From: Rodentibacter genomosp. 2
Lineage (GTDB): Bacteria > Pseudomonadota > Gammaproteobacteria > Enterobacterales > Pasteurellaceae
Assembly (NCBI GenBank): GCA_001999425.1
Contig: MLHP01000009.1
Span: 1 to 58,719 of the forward strand
DNA length: 58,719 nt
Direction: 5' to 3'
Shown here one piece after another: positions 48,110 to 57,845 of this stretch. The first letter of the stretch is position 1, and every line of letters begins with the position of its first letter. Below the pieces are notes generated by a model. It had not been told where the DNA came from. It saw nothing but the letters and a program-made list of their open reading frames with translations, and ran no database searches. The position numbers were made by a program, and so were the translations under genes.

Positions 48110-48745
48110 TTACCAACCACATTCTTTTCTTATTGGTGCAACCTGAGAGGCAAGCCCATGGTTTTTAAAGATGTACTGACGATTCTCTTGGGGAAGGGAA
48201 ACAGAAAATGTATCAATATATAAAATCGATTTTAGTTGTTTGATTGCATAAAGTCCGCGACCGGCATCAAGTAAATAGCCTCGTTCGGCACTTTGCCAAT
48301 CAATTTTAGAGGCTGTTTGATTCGTTTCAGTATTAGCAATATGTACATTTAGCAAACTATGTTTAACCGGTTTATCTAATGCTATTTGAAATCTTGTTAT
48401 ATTATCTTTACAGGCAATGTACACTGAGGCATCGCCATCATTACTTAGTAAAGCCAATTCTAAGTTATTTTCAACCGCAGAATTCCCGACATCATCTTTT
48501 GCCAATGTAAAAATATCACCAACCAATTTTGGCACAAGGTTACCTAATACACGTTCATCAATCACTTGTTCTCTAACCGGTGTATTAAATGCACTGTCAA
48601 AACATGCAAGGCGATTAATATTTGATTTGATTGAAACACATTGTTCAGCTTGTTCCAGTCTCCCTTCAGATAAAGCACTTATAGAATATATTGATAAGAA
48701 AGAAGCAAGTATCGTTTTACATATAAGAGATAAACGTAGTGTCAT
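48110..48745 (-). CDS. T6SS-associated protein of the VasI/TagO type
   Basis: 211 residues with an N-terminal signal peptide or anchor (LICKTILASFLSIYSISALS). A motif AEQCVSIKSNINRLACFDSAF matches the cysteine-containing start of VasI-family proteins found in many T6SS clusters. Their function is unclear; TagO is thought to help the TssJLM complex assemble. The start at 48745 has AGGA 8 bp upstream. An ATG at 48760 lies immediately after the tssL stop and is possible. Confidence 0.72.
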   Translation of the reverse strand: MTLRLSLICKTILASFLSIYSISALSEGRLEQAEQCVSIKSNINRLACFDSAFNTPVREQVIDERVLGNLVPKLVGDIFTLAKDDVGNSAVENNLELALLSNDGDASVYIACKDNITRFQIALDKPVKHSLLNVHIANTETNQTASKIDWQSAERGYLLDAGRGLYAIKQLKSILYIDTFSVSLPQENRQYIFKNHGLASQVAPIRKECGW

Positions 48746-48762
48746 CAAAAGGATCCTCATTG

Positions 48763-49608
48763 CTACATATTATTGATAATATCATTGACGTTATTAATAA
48801 TTTCAGTCGAATATGAATCTAAAAACATGCTATATAAGAAGTAAATTAACGCAAAGACAAGCAAAGTTCCCCACACAAAGCGATTTAGTGATAATGGTTT
48901 TTTCACCGTATAATCCCTTTTATAGAGATGTATCTGCTGATTTCTTTGATAGTCATATCCTCGTAATGGTCTAAGCGTCTTTTGTAATTTAATTAATGTG
49001 TTTTGAATGTTTTCTTGACCATGTGGTCCAATTGCATACTGCCCTTTGAATCCAAGGGCAAGGCAAATGTACATAAACTCCAGTAATTCATGATATTTTT
49101 CCGGTTCTAGCATCGTTCTTGACAAAATCGAATAAAACTTTTCTCCTCCCCAAGTCTCATTATGGAAATGAGCTAATAAGGAACGTTGTCCCCAAATTGA
49201 GGAATTTCCCCAAGGCGTTGCCATAACAATTTCATCAATAAATGTGCACACGCAGTACCTGAACGAGAGCTGAAAAGCACTGTCATAATTCAATTCTTTT
49301 ACTTTTTCACTCAATACCATCACTTCATTTTGCATTCTGGAATAAAGGCTTCCTATATCTTCTAAATGAGATATCTTTTTTAACCGAAGTGCCGTTGCCA
49401 GCAACGGATTTGCCAATTCAATTAAGGCATTATAGGAATGTGTCTGTAACTGAAAGTCGTAGTCAATATCAAAGTCAACATTGACAACTTGCTCATAAAG
49501 AAGATCTGTTTTCTCATTAATTACCGGCACATTATTTGTAATGACAACTCGCCCTGAAGGCTCATCAATGGCAGGATTATAGGTATTTAATAATTCACGA
49601 TTATTCAT
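48763..49608 (-). CDS. tssL: T6SS membrane complex protein TssL (DotU/IcmH)
   Basis: A 281-residue inner-membrane protein with a cytoplasmic hook domain: LIELANPLLATALRLKK, FRYCVCTFIDEIVMATPWG, YICLALGFKGQYA. One C-terminal helix (about 242-262, WGTLLVFALIYFLYSMF) is present, with only ~20 residues beyond. There is no peptidoglycan-binding OmpA-like domain, so anchoring to the wall must come from elsewhere. The start overlaps the tssK stop (TAATG). Confidence 0.95.
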   Translation of the reverse strand: MNNRELLNTYNPAIDEPSGRVVITNNVPVINEKTDLLYEQVVNVDFDIDYDFQLQTHSYNALIELANPLLATALRLKKISHLEDIGSLYSRMQNEVMVLSEKVKELNYDSAFQLSFRYCVCTFIDEIVMATPWGNSSIWGQRSLLAHFHNETWGGEKFYSILSRTMLEPEKYHELLEFMYICLALGFKGQYAIGPHGQENIQNTLIKLQKTLRPLRGYDYQRNQQIHLYKRDYTVKKPLSLNRFVWGTLLVFALIYFLYSMFLDSYSTEIINNVNDIINNM

Positions 49609-50954
49609 TATGCTAAATCTCCACGAATTGCCCAAAATTCAATCTCTAACCCCGGATAATTTCCTGTTATATGGAAACCAAATCCGGACGAGGTTAGCAA
49701 ATTCTCCCAATATGGTGATGTTTTATCCAATTGGAAATACATAAAACCAGAATGATAAGGCAAGTACCTTGGTGCAACAGGTAAAGCGTTTACCGGTACA
49801 CCCGGTAACTGTAAATGAATCAATTGATTAATTTTTTCAATACTGGATATTTTAGTTTGTTGAATAAACTGAGTTTTTAACAAATCCGGCTGTAAATGCG
49901 CTTTAATTGCAATAATAAATTCAGCCGAAAAATAGAGTGATGAATCATTAACTTGAGCGGTATAAACGCCATACTGATGTGCAACAACCGGTAATGGTAC
50001 TACTTTTGTATTTGTCACCACGCTTAAGTAAGATTTAATATCACTAAATAGCGGATTTAATGAAGCAGCCGGATTGTCGTGAAGATATTCATAGAAAGTC
50101 TCTGAAAAACGTTCCTTTAATACAAAAGTTGCCAACTCACTGCGCAATGAAGCAAGCAGTTCATACACTGATAGGGGGTGAGATTTTCCTAACTTAACGA
50201 TGCTTTTTACTAAAGGAGAAACTCTATTAAGCGTTAAAAGCATAAGGAAATCATTAACATCCGCCACTCCCGATTGTTCCGGACGACCAATTCGGTTTAC
50301 AATATTTTGTGCTCTTAATAAAATTAAATCTGATAACTCAGCTAACTTCTTAATAAATAGCGGCATTGCGGTAATATGCAATGACATAGGGTAAAAACCC
50401 TCGTCTAATATGACTTGGTGATCTAATGTTATATCTTTGATTCTTGCAACAGGTAAAGAAACATAATTGCTTAGATCATCTAATGAGGACTTTATAAAAT
50501 ATTGATTTTTTAGCAATTCAAGTTGTGTGTAACTCCCATTCTCACTATGAGAATCTTTCACTTCCGTAAAAATAATCTCGCTTCGTGAGTCAACCGAATC
50601 TAAATTAGTTGCAGAATATTTAATTTCACCTTCCCCGCTAGAAATAATAGGTAAACAAAGGTAGAGTGTTTCCCCTACTAAATTGCTATCCACACTAATC
50701 GGAGAAGGCAGGCTATCTGTTAGAGGTAAATCAAAAAGTGTTCCATCGGGCATCACTCCTTTACATTCAGTAAGCCCTACCTTTCCAAAAGAAAGCTGCT
50801 GTTGATCAAATGCAATTTTCTCAAAACCTAAATTATAAGCCGAAATATCAATAACCTGCTTCAATTGCGATGTTAAAAAACGGCTTTCTTGTTGAAAATG
50901 TTGAGGTCGAATGAATAGACCTTCTTTCCATAAAACACGATTTGATAGAGACAT
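49608..50954 (-). CDS. tssK: T6SS baseplate protein TssK
   Basis: Connects the baseplate to the TssJLM complex. It has 448 residues beginning MSLSNRVLWKEGLFIRPQHFQQ, the hallmark of the family; PLPVVAHQYGVY and LQLPGVPVNALPVAPR follow later. The ATG overlaps the tssJ stop (TAATG) and its own stop overlaps tssL, so tssJ-K-L are translationally coupled. Confidence 0.96.
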   Translation of the reverse strand: MSLSNRVLWKEGLFIRPQHFQQESRFLTSQLKQVIDISAYNLGFEKIAFDQQQLSFGKVGLTECKGVMPDGTLFDLPLTDSLPSPISVDSNLVGETLYLCLPIISSGEGEIKYSATNLDSVDSRSEIIFTEVKDSHSENGSYTQLELLKNQYFIKSSLDDLSNYVSLPVARIKDITLDHQVILDEGFYPMSLHITAMPLFIKKLAELSDLILLRAQNIVNRIGRPEQSGVADVNDFLMLLTLNRVSPLVKSIVKLGKSHPLSVYELLASLRSELATFVLKERFSETFYEYLHDNPAASLNPLFSDIKSYLSVVTNTKVVPLPVVAHQYGVYTAQVNDSSLYFSAEFIIAIKAHLQPDLLKTQFIQQTKISSIEKINQLIHLQLPGVPVNALPVAPRYLPYHSGFMYFQLDKTSPYWENLLTSSGFGFHITGNYPGLEIEFWAIRGDLA

Positions 50955-51631
50955 TAGTTATCCTTATAAATTTCAACTTTAGAATCTAATACGCGGATTA
51001 GCAAAGGATAGCTTTCCCCACCTTTTGGTTTTACTTGTACAATACCTTTCCATTTACGGTTTTCATAACCATTAAATAATGCTACCACGCCAATATAATG
51101 AGTTTTCTCATTCATTGCTTCTGAATCAACAAATCTGAACTGATTTGGCGCTATGATTAGGTCAATATTCGAAATATAGGTTTTACCTAATGAGTCGGTA
51201 AAATCATTACCTCTAAAATCATCATATGTGCTACTTAGAAATAAAGACTTATCCGTTAATTGAAAAACTTTCAGCATAACAGGCGTAGCTCTTGCGTCTG
51301 CTTTTCCATTTTCTTGTTCAATAATTTGTTTATCTGAATTCGAACTATTGGCAGTCACATTCTTTCTATATTCTGTGGTTGTCATTGGACGTTTTACCTG
51401 GTTTTTCGATACATCAAGTACTTCTTCAAACTCAGCTGATGCTTCATCACTTACCACTGCTACCGAATCATCTTTTGGAGAATAAACATTGATATTTGCA
51501 CGATCTGTTGCATAAATAGAAAGTGAATACGTCGATGCTTTCAATAAACGAGGGTTCACAGCCGGCTCATTTGAAGAGCAGGCTGTTATAGTTAATGCTG
51601 CTGTAAGCATAAATAAAGACTTTAATTTCAT
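50954..51631 (-). CDS. tssJ: T6SS outer-membrane lipoprotein TssJ
   Basis: A 225-residue lipoprotein with lipobox ITAC (Cys18). The transthyretin-like TssJ core is split: YSLSIYATDRANINVYS (about 36-52), then ARATPVMLKVFQLTDKSLFLSSTYDDF and the C-terminal VVALFNGYENRKWKG. Between them lies a polar insertion of roughly 60 residues (about 53-113, Ser/Glu/Asn-rich), making it longer than typical TssJ (about 150-190). It is the outer-membrane partner of TssM. Confidence 0.87.
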   Translation of the reverse strand: MKLKSLFMLTAALTITACSSNEPAVNPRLLKASTYSLSIYATDRANINVYSPKDDSVAVVSDEASAEFEEVLDVSKNQVKRPMTTTEYRKNVTANSSNSDKQIIEQENGKADARATPVMLKVFQLTDKSLFLSSTYDDFRGNDFTDSLGKTYISNIDLIIAPNQFRFVDSEAMNEKTHYIGVVALFNGYENRKWKGIVQVKPKGGESYPLLIRVLDSKVEIYKDN

Positions 51632-51644
51632 AAGATTTCCTTAG

Positions 51645-52421
51645 TTACTTAATAAAAAATAGAGGATCTAAAATAAATTCCTCCTGTTTTGCATCAACTT
51701 TTTTATTAGAAGATGATACGGTATTTTGTAACAACTCATGTTCAATTGTGGACTCCAATGTAGTCTGTCTTAGCACTTTTGAGGATGAAATAATATCCGG
51801 TGGTGTGTAATATTCCGAAAAACTATTAATGTGAGGGTTAAAGAATTTATATCCCTCTGTGGATATCGTTTGATGAGGAGAGGCATCAACTAACTCTAAA
51901 GAATACTCTTCATCTGCTTTTAATGCTAATAATGGGTCTAAATTGGTTTCATTTACTTTTAACTCTAATAACTCCCGATTAACTTTATTGTTATAATTTA
52001 AATTGTATTGATAGCACTCTAAGCTTAAAATTGTATTACCTGTTTGCTTGTTAAGTAAATGAGATAATTCATCTTGTAAAGTCACAACCTCAGCTTCGTT
52101 AGTAAATATTTTTGCTCGAATCTTATAACTATATAACGAGATAAGATCATTATCATTTAGTTTAACAATTCCCCCCTTAGGGAGCGCCTGAGTTGTACCA
52201 TTAATAAAAACCTTTTCACTGTGAGAAATCAAGCAAAAACTCGCATTGTAATACTTTATTTCAAACTCTATATCAGAAATTTCATTTTTCCAATTATCTA
52301 ATTTCCAACTTATATCCGGTGCCGAGCCAACAAATCCGCCGTCTGAATCAAAATAACAATAAGGTAATGTTCCTTTTTCAAGCATAAAAGCATCTGTTAT
52401 CATTAATAAAAGTCTATGCAT
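51645..52421 (-). CDS. T6SS-associated FHA-domain protein (TagH-like)
   Basis: 258 residues. The N-terminal ~100 residues fit a forkhead-associated fold: DSDGGFVGSAPDISWKL near the start (the GR motif is replaced by VGS), FCLISHSEKVFINGT and LPKGGIVKLNDNDLISL. The rest (100-258) is low in recognisable motifs. FHA proteins in T6SS usually respond to Thr kinase PpkA, but no ppkA or pppA gene lies in this window. It begins directly after tssG (start and stop adjacent). Confidence 0.75.
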   Translation of the reverse strand: MHRLLLMITDAFMLEKGTLPYCYFDSDGGFVGSAPDISWKLDNWKNEISDIEFEIKYYNASFCLISHSEKVFINGTTQALPKGGIVKLNDNDLISLYSYKIRAKIFTNEAEVVTLQDELSHLLNKQTGNTILSLECYQYNLNYNNKVNRELLELKVNETNLDPLLALKADEEYSLELVDASPHQTISTEGYKFFNPHINSFSEYYTPPDIISSSKVLRQTTLESTIEHELLQNTVSSSNKKVDAKQEEFILDPLFFIK

Positions 52422-53420
52422 TTAAACGGCTCCTTCGATAATCACCTGCTTTAAAGAATAACTTCCTGCAGAATCTGCATTAATTAGAGTTGTCCACCCT
52501 AGAAAGCTAGAATTATCCATTCCTAAAATAAATGTAGATTTTGTATCAGGGCGTAAACTAAGTGAAAGATCATAAGGTAAAGGATCTTTTAATAAAAAAC
52601 GAATCAATTCTTTTAAGTGTTTATATCTCTCAGTATTTGGCAAGAATTGATAAAATTCATCAACTTCTAGATTATTAATATGAATACGGAATTTATTTGA
52701 GAACGATTCAACATTACTGCCCGAAATAAAATTATCTCCAAGTACTACATTCTGTACACCGAGTTTATTTTTTTGGTCAATTTCTATTTCAAGAATCCGT
52801 CTTACATGCTCTTCAATAGAAATATCATTTAAATCAAAATAATGCCGAATAATACTAGCTAACACCTCAGGTGTTCTTACCCCAGATTGTATTATTCCAA
52901 TATAGTAAAAAATTTTATGCCAGCTTAACTTAGAATACCCTATAAAATCTTTAGATAATCCCAAAAGATTTATCATGTTGCAAGAGTAATCATCAGAAAA
53001 GTCTGATTTAAATCTTATATAATGCTTATATTTCCGCCAAATCTGATGAAAAACTGCAATCAAATGATGATTAAAAAAATCTAAATATCTCGCTTGAAGA
53101 GATTCGTTATCATAAGATTCTTCTGCAATCTCGTCTAATATACTGCCAGGAAGCGGACCCGCTGCCCCTTGCAGCCCCAGAAAATTAACTAAAAACTGAA
53201 ATTTTTTTTCTTCCTTTTCCTCTAAAATAGTAAGTTGCTCAATATCCCCAACAGGAAAGTTAAGTTTAGGGTTACTAAAAAAACGAAATACCGATTCCTC
53301 AATGAGAGTATTTTCTAATTCATCTAGACTTATAGATGATGACTTTGCAATTGCCTCTACGAGTTGATGAAATCCATACTGATTTAAATCAGCCTTTGTA
53401 GAGAAGTTTTCTGTTCCCAT
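52422..53420 (-). CDS. tssG: T6SS baseplate protein TssG
   Basis: A 332-residue baseplate wedge component. Recognisable stretches are VNFLGLQGAAGPLPGSILDEI near residue 80, RYLDFFNHHLIAVFHQIWRKYKH, and RTPEVLASIIRHYFDL. It overlaps the end of tssF by 37 bp, so it is probably translated by coupling. It acts together with TssF. Confidence 0.93.
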   Translation of the reverse strand: MGTENFSTKADLNQYGFHQLVEAIAKSSSISLDELENTLIEESVFRFFSNPKLNFPVGDIEQLTILEEKEEKKFQFLVNFLGLQGAAGPLPGSILDEIAEESYDNESLQARYLDFFNHHLIAVFHQIWRKYKHYIRFKSDFSDDYSCNMINLLGLSKDFIGYSKLSWHKIFYYIGIIQSGVRTPEVLASIIRHYFDLNDISIEEHVRRILEIEIDQKNKLGVQNVVLGDNFISGSNVESFSNKFRIHINNLEVDEFYQFLPNTERYKHLKELIRFLLKDPLPYDLSLSLRPDTKSTFILGMDNSSFLGWTTLINADSAGSYSLKQVIIEGAV

Positions 53421-55135
53421 TTAAATATCTCATTGTTGCTCGTATTTACAACTTCTAGAAGATGAAACGAATTTATCGTACCGTATAACCTAAAAAACTC
53501 CGCAAGAAGCGTACCAAATAAAAATAGCTCCCCTTCGCACAAAAAATGATTACTATCTATTCTTAATACTGATTTTTGCCCTCTATACACTACGCCCTTT
53601 ATTACTTTATCAATAGAACGGGTTACAATAGATTCCATTCCAGCCAAGCGTTTCTCAGTACGTCTTAATGACTGGACATCATTCATAGCTGGAAAATCAT
53701 AAGTTAACAAAATCTCCTTTAAAACATCTAATCTTGTTAGAGATAGATAATTAAGTGAAAGATTAGATATCAACTTCCAGTGAACAGATTCATCTAAGAC
53801 CGCTCTAATTGTTTTTACTGGTAGGGTAATATTTTTAAAATCAATATAAGAAGGCGTATTCTGCGATGGAATACAGATATCGCCAATGCCCAACAACTCG
53901 GGAAGATTATTATTTGTACAATCTAAATCTATCGATATAGTTTCTCTTAAAGTATCTAAAAGCTTATTTGAACTGGATACAAAAGAGATAAAATGATCAT
54001 ATCTTGTTTCTTCAATATTATCTTTAATCGTTGATTTATAGTATTCCTTACTTCCGGTAGATGTCGTATGCTCAAATGATTCAAACTTTGGATAATTATA
54101 AATTTTATTTCCAATATCCTTCAAATGTTTTGAACCAGAAACATTTCTAATATCAAATATCTCAAAATGTTCTCGATTAAAACCGGTTGGAATAATCGGA
54201 TATAGCTCTTTCTCTCCATTAAGATTTATTGGAATAGCATCATGTTCAAATAAATTAATCACAGGCGCACAATACAATGAAAAATCGGCCTGTGTTAACT
54301 TAAGATCTTTAGGAAAAGAACGATCAAACTCAAAAAATAACTTAAAATTTTTACCCGCTAATCTATTTAAGTAAAGATGCAATTTTCTTAACTTAAAAAA
54401 ATAAAATTTCTTAGGAAAAAAGAAAAATTCTTGTAATAAACGATATCCATCAAATGCATTATCCGGATAAGGAATCAAGGATTCTTTTTTATCAAAACCA
54501 ACCGAAGAAACAATATCAGGTGGTAAATTAATAATACCTTCTTCTGTTTTTATAAAAATTCTTGTTAGATAATTAAAAATCCACTGATAGCAAGTTAATG
54601 CACTGTAATCGCTTCCAGATAAATAAAACGACAGCTCATCACACTGTATAGACGCAAAATCACCATCCGTAATATTCTCTAGCTCCAACTCAATAACTGC
54701 TGACTCATTACCTGTAACACTTTTTACACTATTTAAAACTATTGGGTAAACGGCCACATCCATGGTTGTTTGAAATTGACAAGCTGTACCATCTACTGAT
54801 TTAGAGGAGACAAACGTACCCTTGGGTATAATATGCTTTGTTGTAATTGCTCTTTCTTTAGGTTTAAAATTTAAAATCGCACAACTTGGTAAAGGACGTA
54901 AATAGTTTGGCCAAAGAAGCTGAATCATTGATTGAGTTATCTCCGGCAAATTATCCTGTACTTTTTCTTTCAATCGAGCGATCAAAAATGCAAAAGACTC
55001 AATAATTCTTTCTGCTTCAGGATCAACGATTTCGTCAGATAAAAAACGAGATAAATGAGGATAGATCTTTGAAAAATACTGCCCGTCTTTTTTCAGAAAA
55101 TCTAATTCAGCCCGAAAAAACTCTTTTAAAGACAT
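53384..55135 (-). CDS. tssF: T6SS baseplate protein TssF
   Basis: 583 residues. It begins MSLKEFFRAELDFLKKDGQYF and continues with LSDEIVDPEAERIIESFAFL and MIQLLWPNYLRPLPSCAIL, characteristic of TssF. Late in the protein, SLRRTEKRLAGMESIVTRS is also typical. The DNA is distinctly AT-rich, like tssG and tagH. It starts at the base after tssE ends. Confidence 0.94.
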   Translation of the reverse strand: MSLKEFFRAELDFLKKDGQYFSKIYPHLSRFLSDEIVDPEAERIIESFAFLIARLKEKVQDNLPEITQSMIQLLWPNYLRPLPSCAILNFKPKERAITTKHIIPKGTFVSSKSVDGTACQFQTTMDVAVYPIVLNSVKSVTGNESAVIELELENITDGDFASIQCDELSFYLSGSDYSALTCYQWIFNYLTRIFIKTEEGIINLPPDIVSSVGFDKKESLIPYPDNAFDGYRLLQEFFFFPKKFYFFKLRKLHLYLNRLAGKNFKLFFEFDRSFPKDLKLTQADFSLYCAPVINLFEHDAIPINLNGEKELYPIIPTGFNREHFEIFDIRNVSGSKHLKDIGNKIYNYPKFESFEHTTSTGSKEYYKSTIKDNIEETRYDHFISFVSSSNKLLDTLRETISIDLDCTNNNLPELLGIGDICIPSQNTPSYIDFKNITLPVKTIRAVLDESVHWKLISNLSLNYLSLTRLDVLKEILLTYDFPAMNDVQSLRRTEKRLAGMESIVTRSIDKVIKGVVYRGQKSVLRIDSNHFLCEGELFLFGTLLAEFFRLYGTINSFHLLEVVNTSNNEIFKWEQKTSLQRLI

Positions 55136-55552
55136 CTACATAACCTTAAATTTTTTACTTGAACTATCCAAAATAATATTTAGCTCTGTTAATTCATTCC
55201 TTTGCTTTAATAATACTGAGCAAGTAATTCGAAAATTAAGTTGCAGAACATCATACGTATCAGGAATATATTCTATTCTCATAATTTGGATTCTGGGCTC
55301 ATAACGCTCCAAATTCGAACGAATATTTGAGATTATCGCTTGCCCCAAACTTCGTGTTGTCGCAGTTGCATCATTGAAGTCTTTTAAACCAAAATCGGGC
55401 GCACATAATGTGCACCCTTCTTTTGAATTTAAGATTAGTTCTATGTTCTTTTTAATTGAACGGATTAAATCGCTTACAATTTCCTTTTCTGTTTTCTTTT
55501 TTATAACATCCGTGTTTTGCGAAGCTGTTTTAACCCTATTCCAAAATCCCAT
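55136..55552 (-). CDS. tssE: T6SS baseplate protein TssE (gp25-like)
   Basis: 138 residues, homologous to phage T4 gp25 (lysozyme-like fold, no enzyme activity). Conserved pieces: YGL-like FGLKDFNDATAT, RSNLERYEPRIQIMRI (the EPR motif of the family). It links sheath and baseplate. Eight bp separate it from tssC. Confidence 0.92.
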   Translation of the reverse strand: MGFWNRVKTASQNTDVIKKKTEKEIVSDLIRSIKKNIELILNSKEGCTLCAPDFGLKDFNDATATTRSLGQAIISNIRSNLERYEPRIQIMRIEYIPDTYDVLQLNFRITCSVLLKQRNELTELNIILDSSSKKFKVM

Positions 55553-55560
55553 AAAAATAA

Positions 55561-57048
55561 CTACTTACTGTTATCAATATCCAAACGGCCAACAAGAGAA
55601 AGATCAAAACTTGCGCCCATATATTTAAAGTGCGGTCTAACAGATAAAGAAACTTTATACCAACCCGGCTCACCCGCCACACTAGATACTTCTACTTTTG
55701 CAGAACGTAAAGGACGACGGCTACGAACATCCGCCGGTGGGTTTTCTTGGTCAGAAACATATTGTTTCAACCATACATTTAATTCACGTTCAAGATCTTG
55801 ACGCTCTTTCCACGAACCGATTTGCTCACGCTGTAACACTTTCAAATAATGAGCCAAGCGATTCACAATAAACATATATGGTAATTGTGTACCCAGTTTA
55901 TAATTGGTTTCAGCGGCTTTTCCTTCCTCAGTATTTGGGAATTTTTTCGGTTTTTGCACAGAGTTTGCCGAAAAGAATGCTGCATTATCGCTTCCTTTAC
56001 GCATCGTTAAAGGAATAAAGCCTTCATCAGCCAATTCAAATTCTTTACGATCGGTGATTAACACTTCTGTTGGGATTTTTGCTTGCAAGTGACCAAATGA
56101 TTCAAACAAATGCAATGGTAAATCATCAACCGCACCGCCGCTTTGCGGGCCAATAATATTTGGACACCAACGATATTTCGCAAAACTGTCAGTGACTTTT
56201 GAAGCCATCAAGAACGCAACATTACTCCACAAATAATTGTCGTGTTTACCATCAATGCTTTCATAGTAATTAAAGGTTCTAACCGGATTTTCAACCGGAT
56301 CATAAGGTAAGCGCGATAAGAAACGCGGCATAGTTAACGCCAGATATTTAGAATCTTCGGACTCTCTTAAAGAACGCCATTTCGCATAACGCGGCCCTTC
56401 AAAAATATCTTTGATTTCTTTAATTTCAGATAACGAGGCATAACTGTCTAAGCCAAAAAATTCAGGGCCTGCGGCAGAAATAAACGGCGCATGGGATATC
56501 GCCCCAACCGAAGAAACATATTGTAATAATTTCATATCCGGTGCAGACGGCGTAAACATATAGTTACCTACAATGGCAGCAACGGGTTCGCCACCAAATT
56601 GTCCGTAATTAGCAGAATAAACATGCTTATAAAGACCACTTTGCGTGATATCTGTTGCATATTCAAAATCATCAAGTAATTCTTCTTTGCTAACGTTTAG
56701 CACTTCAATTTTGATGTTTTCACGAAAATCCGTACGATCAACAAGTAATTTTAAACCGCGCCACGCAGATTCCATTTCTTGAAATTTTTCATTATGCAGA
56801 ATTTCATCAACCTGATGACTGATTTTCTCATCAAGTCGAACAATCATTTCATCAATTAATGTTTTATTTACAACAGTGTCTTTACTGTCCGATTTCAACA
56901 TTTCAGAAATAAATTCCGCAATACCGCGTTGTGCAATACTATAATCATCGTTTTCCGGTTTGAAACGAGTTTGCTCCATAACTTGATCAAGCAAACTTGT
57001 TGTTTGAACTTTTTTCTCAGCGCCTGCTGTTTGATTATTAGCAACCAT
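55561..57048 (-). CDS. tssC: T6SS sheath large subunit TssC (VipB)
   Basis: 495 residues. Forms the contractile sheath with TssB. Clear motifs: MESAWRGLKLLVDRTDF, PVAAIVGNYMFTPSAPDM, ALTMPRFLSRLPYDP, WSNVAFLMASK and the C-terminal VSLSVRPHFKYMGASFDLSLV. The ATG at 57048 has AAGGTG 6 bp upstream; an in-frame GTG lies within that site. Confidence 0.97.
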   Translation of the reverse strand: MVANNQTAGAEKKVQTTSLLDQVMEQTRFKPENDDYSIAQRGIAEFISEMLKSDSKDTVVNKTLIDEMIVRLDEKISHQVDEILHNEKFQEMESAWRGLKLLVDRTDFRENIKIEVLNVSKEELLDDFEYATDITQSGLYKHVYSANYGQFGGEPVAAIVGNYMFTPSAPDMKLLQYVSSVGAISHAPFISAAGPEFFGLDSYASLSEIKEIKDIFEGPRYAKWRSLRESEDSKYLALTMPRFLSRLPYDPVENPVRTFNYYESIDGKHDNYLWSNVAFLMASKVTDSFAKYRWCPNIIGPQSGGAVDDLPLHLFESFGHLQAKIPTEVLITDRKEFELADEGFIPLTMRKGSDNAAFFSANSVQKPKKFPNTEEGKAAETNYKLGTQLPYMFIVNRLAHYLKVLQREQIGSWKERQDLERELNVWLKQYVSDQENPPADVRSRRPLRSAKVEVSSVAGEPGWYKVSLSVRPHFKYMGASFDLSLVGRLDIDNSK

Positions 57049-57058
57049 AGATTTCACC

Positions 57059-57556
57059 TTATTCTTTTTCTAAAATGATAGCCAACTCTTTCTCCAATGC
57101 TTCTCTTGCATTCGGATCAGCGATAAGCTCTTGTAATTTATGTCTAAATGCAGGGATATTTCCCATCGGGCCTTTTAAAGCAAGTAGCGCTTCACGCAAT
57201 TCTAAAAGCTTATTCAGTTGTGGAACTTGCTTCGCAATACTATCAGGCGAAAAATCGGACATGCTTTCAATTTTAAGGTTTACCCCTATATCTTGATCTT
57301 CCGCATTTTCCTCCAAGCGATTTGGTACGGCAATCTCAATAGATAAATCCGACTGCTTCATCACAGCATCAAAATTATGCTTATCAATAGAAACGGTTTT
57401 TCTTTCTTCAAGACTTAACTCTTCAGGAGAACCTTTAAAATCTCCCGTTACGAGGAGTTTTAGCGGTAACTCAATTTCATCAACTTGCCCCTCAGTCGCG
57501 GGTGTGTATTTAATATTTATGCGCTCTTTTGGTGCGACAGAACCTGCTTTAGACAT
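57059..57556 (-). CDS. tssB: T6SS sheath small subunit TssB (VipA)
   Basis: 165 residues. Begins with KERINIKYTPATEGQVDEIELPLKLLV and has GDFKGS, the family signature; it ends with the helix bound by ClpV/TssC. AGAGAGGA stands 7 bp before the ATG. It is the first gene of the twelve-gene minus-strand operon. Confidence 0.96.
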   Translation of the reverse strand: MSKAGSVAPKERINIKYTPATEGQVDEIELPLKLLVTGDFKGSPEELSLEERKTVSIDKHNFDAVMKQSDLSIEIAVPNRLEENAEDQDIGVNLKIESMSDFSPDSIAKQVPQLNKLLELREALLALKGPMGNIPAFRHKLQELIADPNAREALEKELAIILEKE

Positions 57557-57623
57557 AGAAAATCCTCTCTGGAAAGTTAAACTGTTTTTTTATTTTACAA
57601 GCGATATGCTGAAAAATGTACAA

Positions 57624-57652
57624 ATTATAAGAAATCGCCTCTACTAAATCAA
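57624..57652 (-). promoter_or_regulatory. Predicted sigma-70 promoter of the tss operon
   Basis: On the minus strand TTGATT, a 17-bp spacer and a perfect TATAAT, 68 bp before the tssB ATG. The rest of the 289-bp region to the PAAR gene is AT-rich, with one uptake signal near 57711-57720. Confidence 0.58.
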
Positions 57653-57845
57653 TGATAGGAGTCAAATTTAAAATGAATTAATGTGTATAAGCATAATATG
57701 ACTTAATTTAACCGCACTTTATTTACTTTATTAGTCAATCAGCATCACTTTTTCTTATTTAATGATAAAAAAAACAATAACTAGAGAAAATTTAATCATT
57801 TTGGTTTAAAATGTTGCAATCAAATTTTGTGTATAGGAGGAAAAT

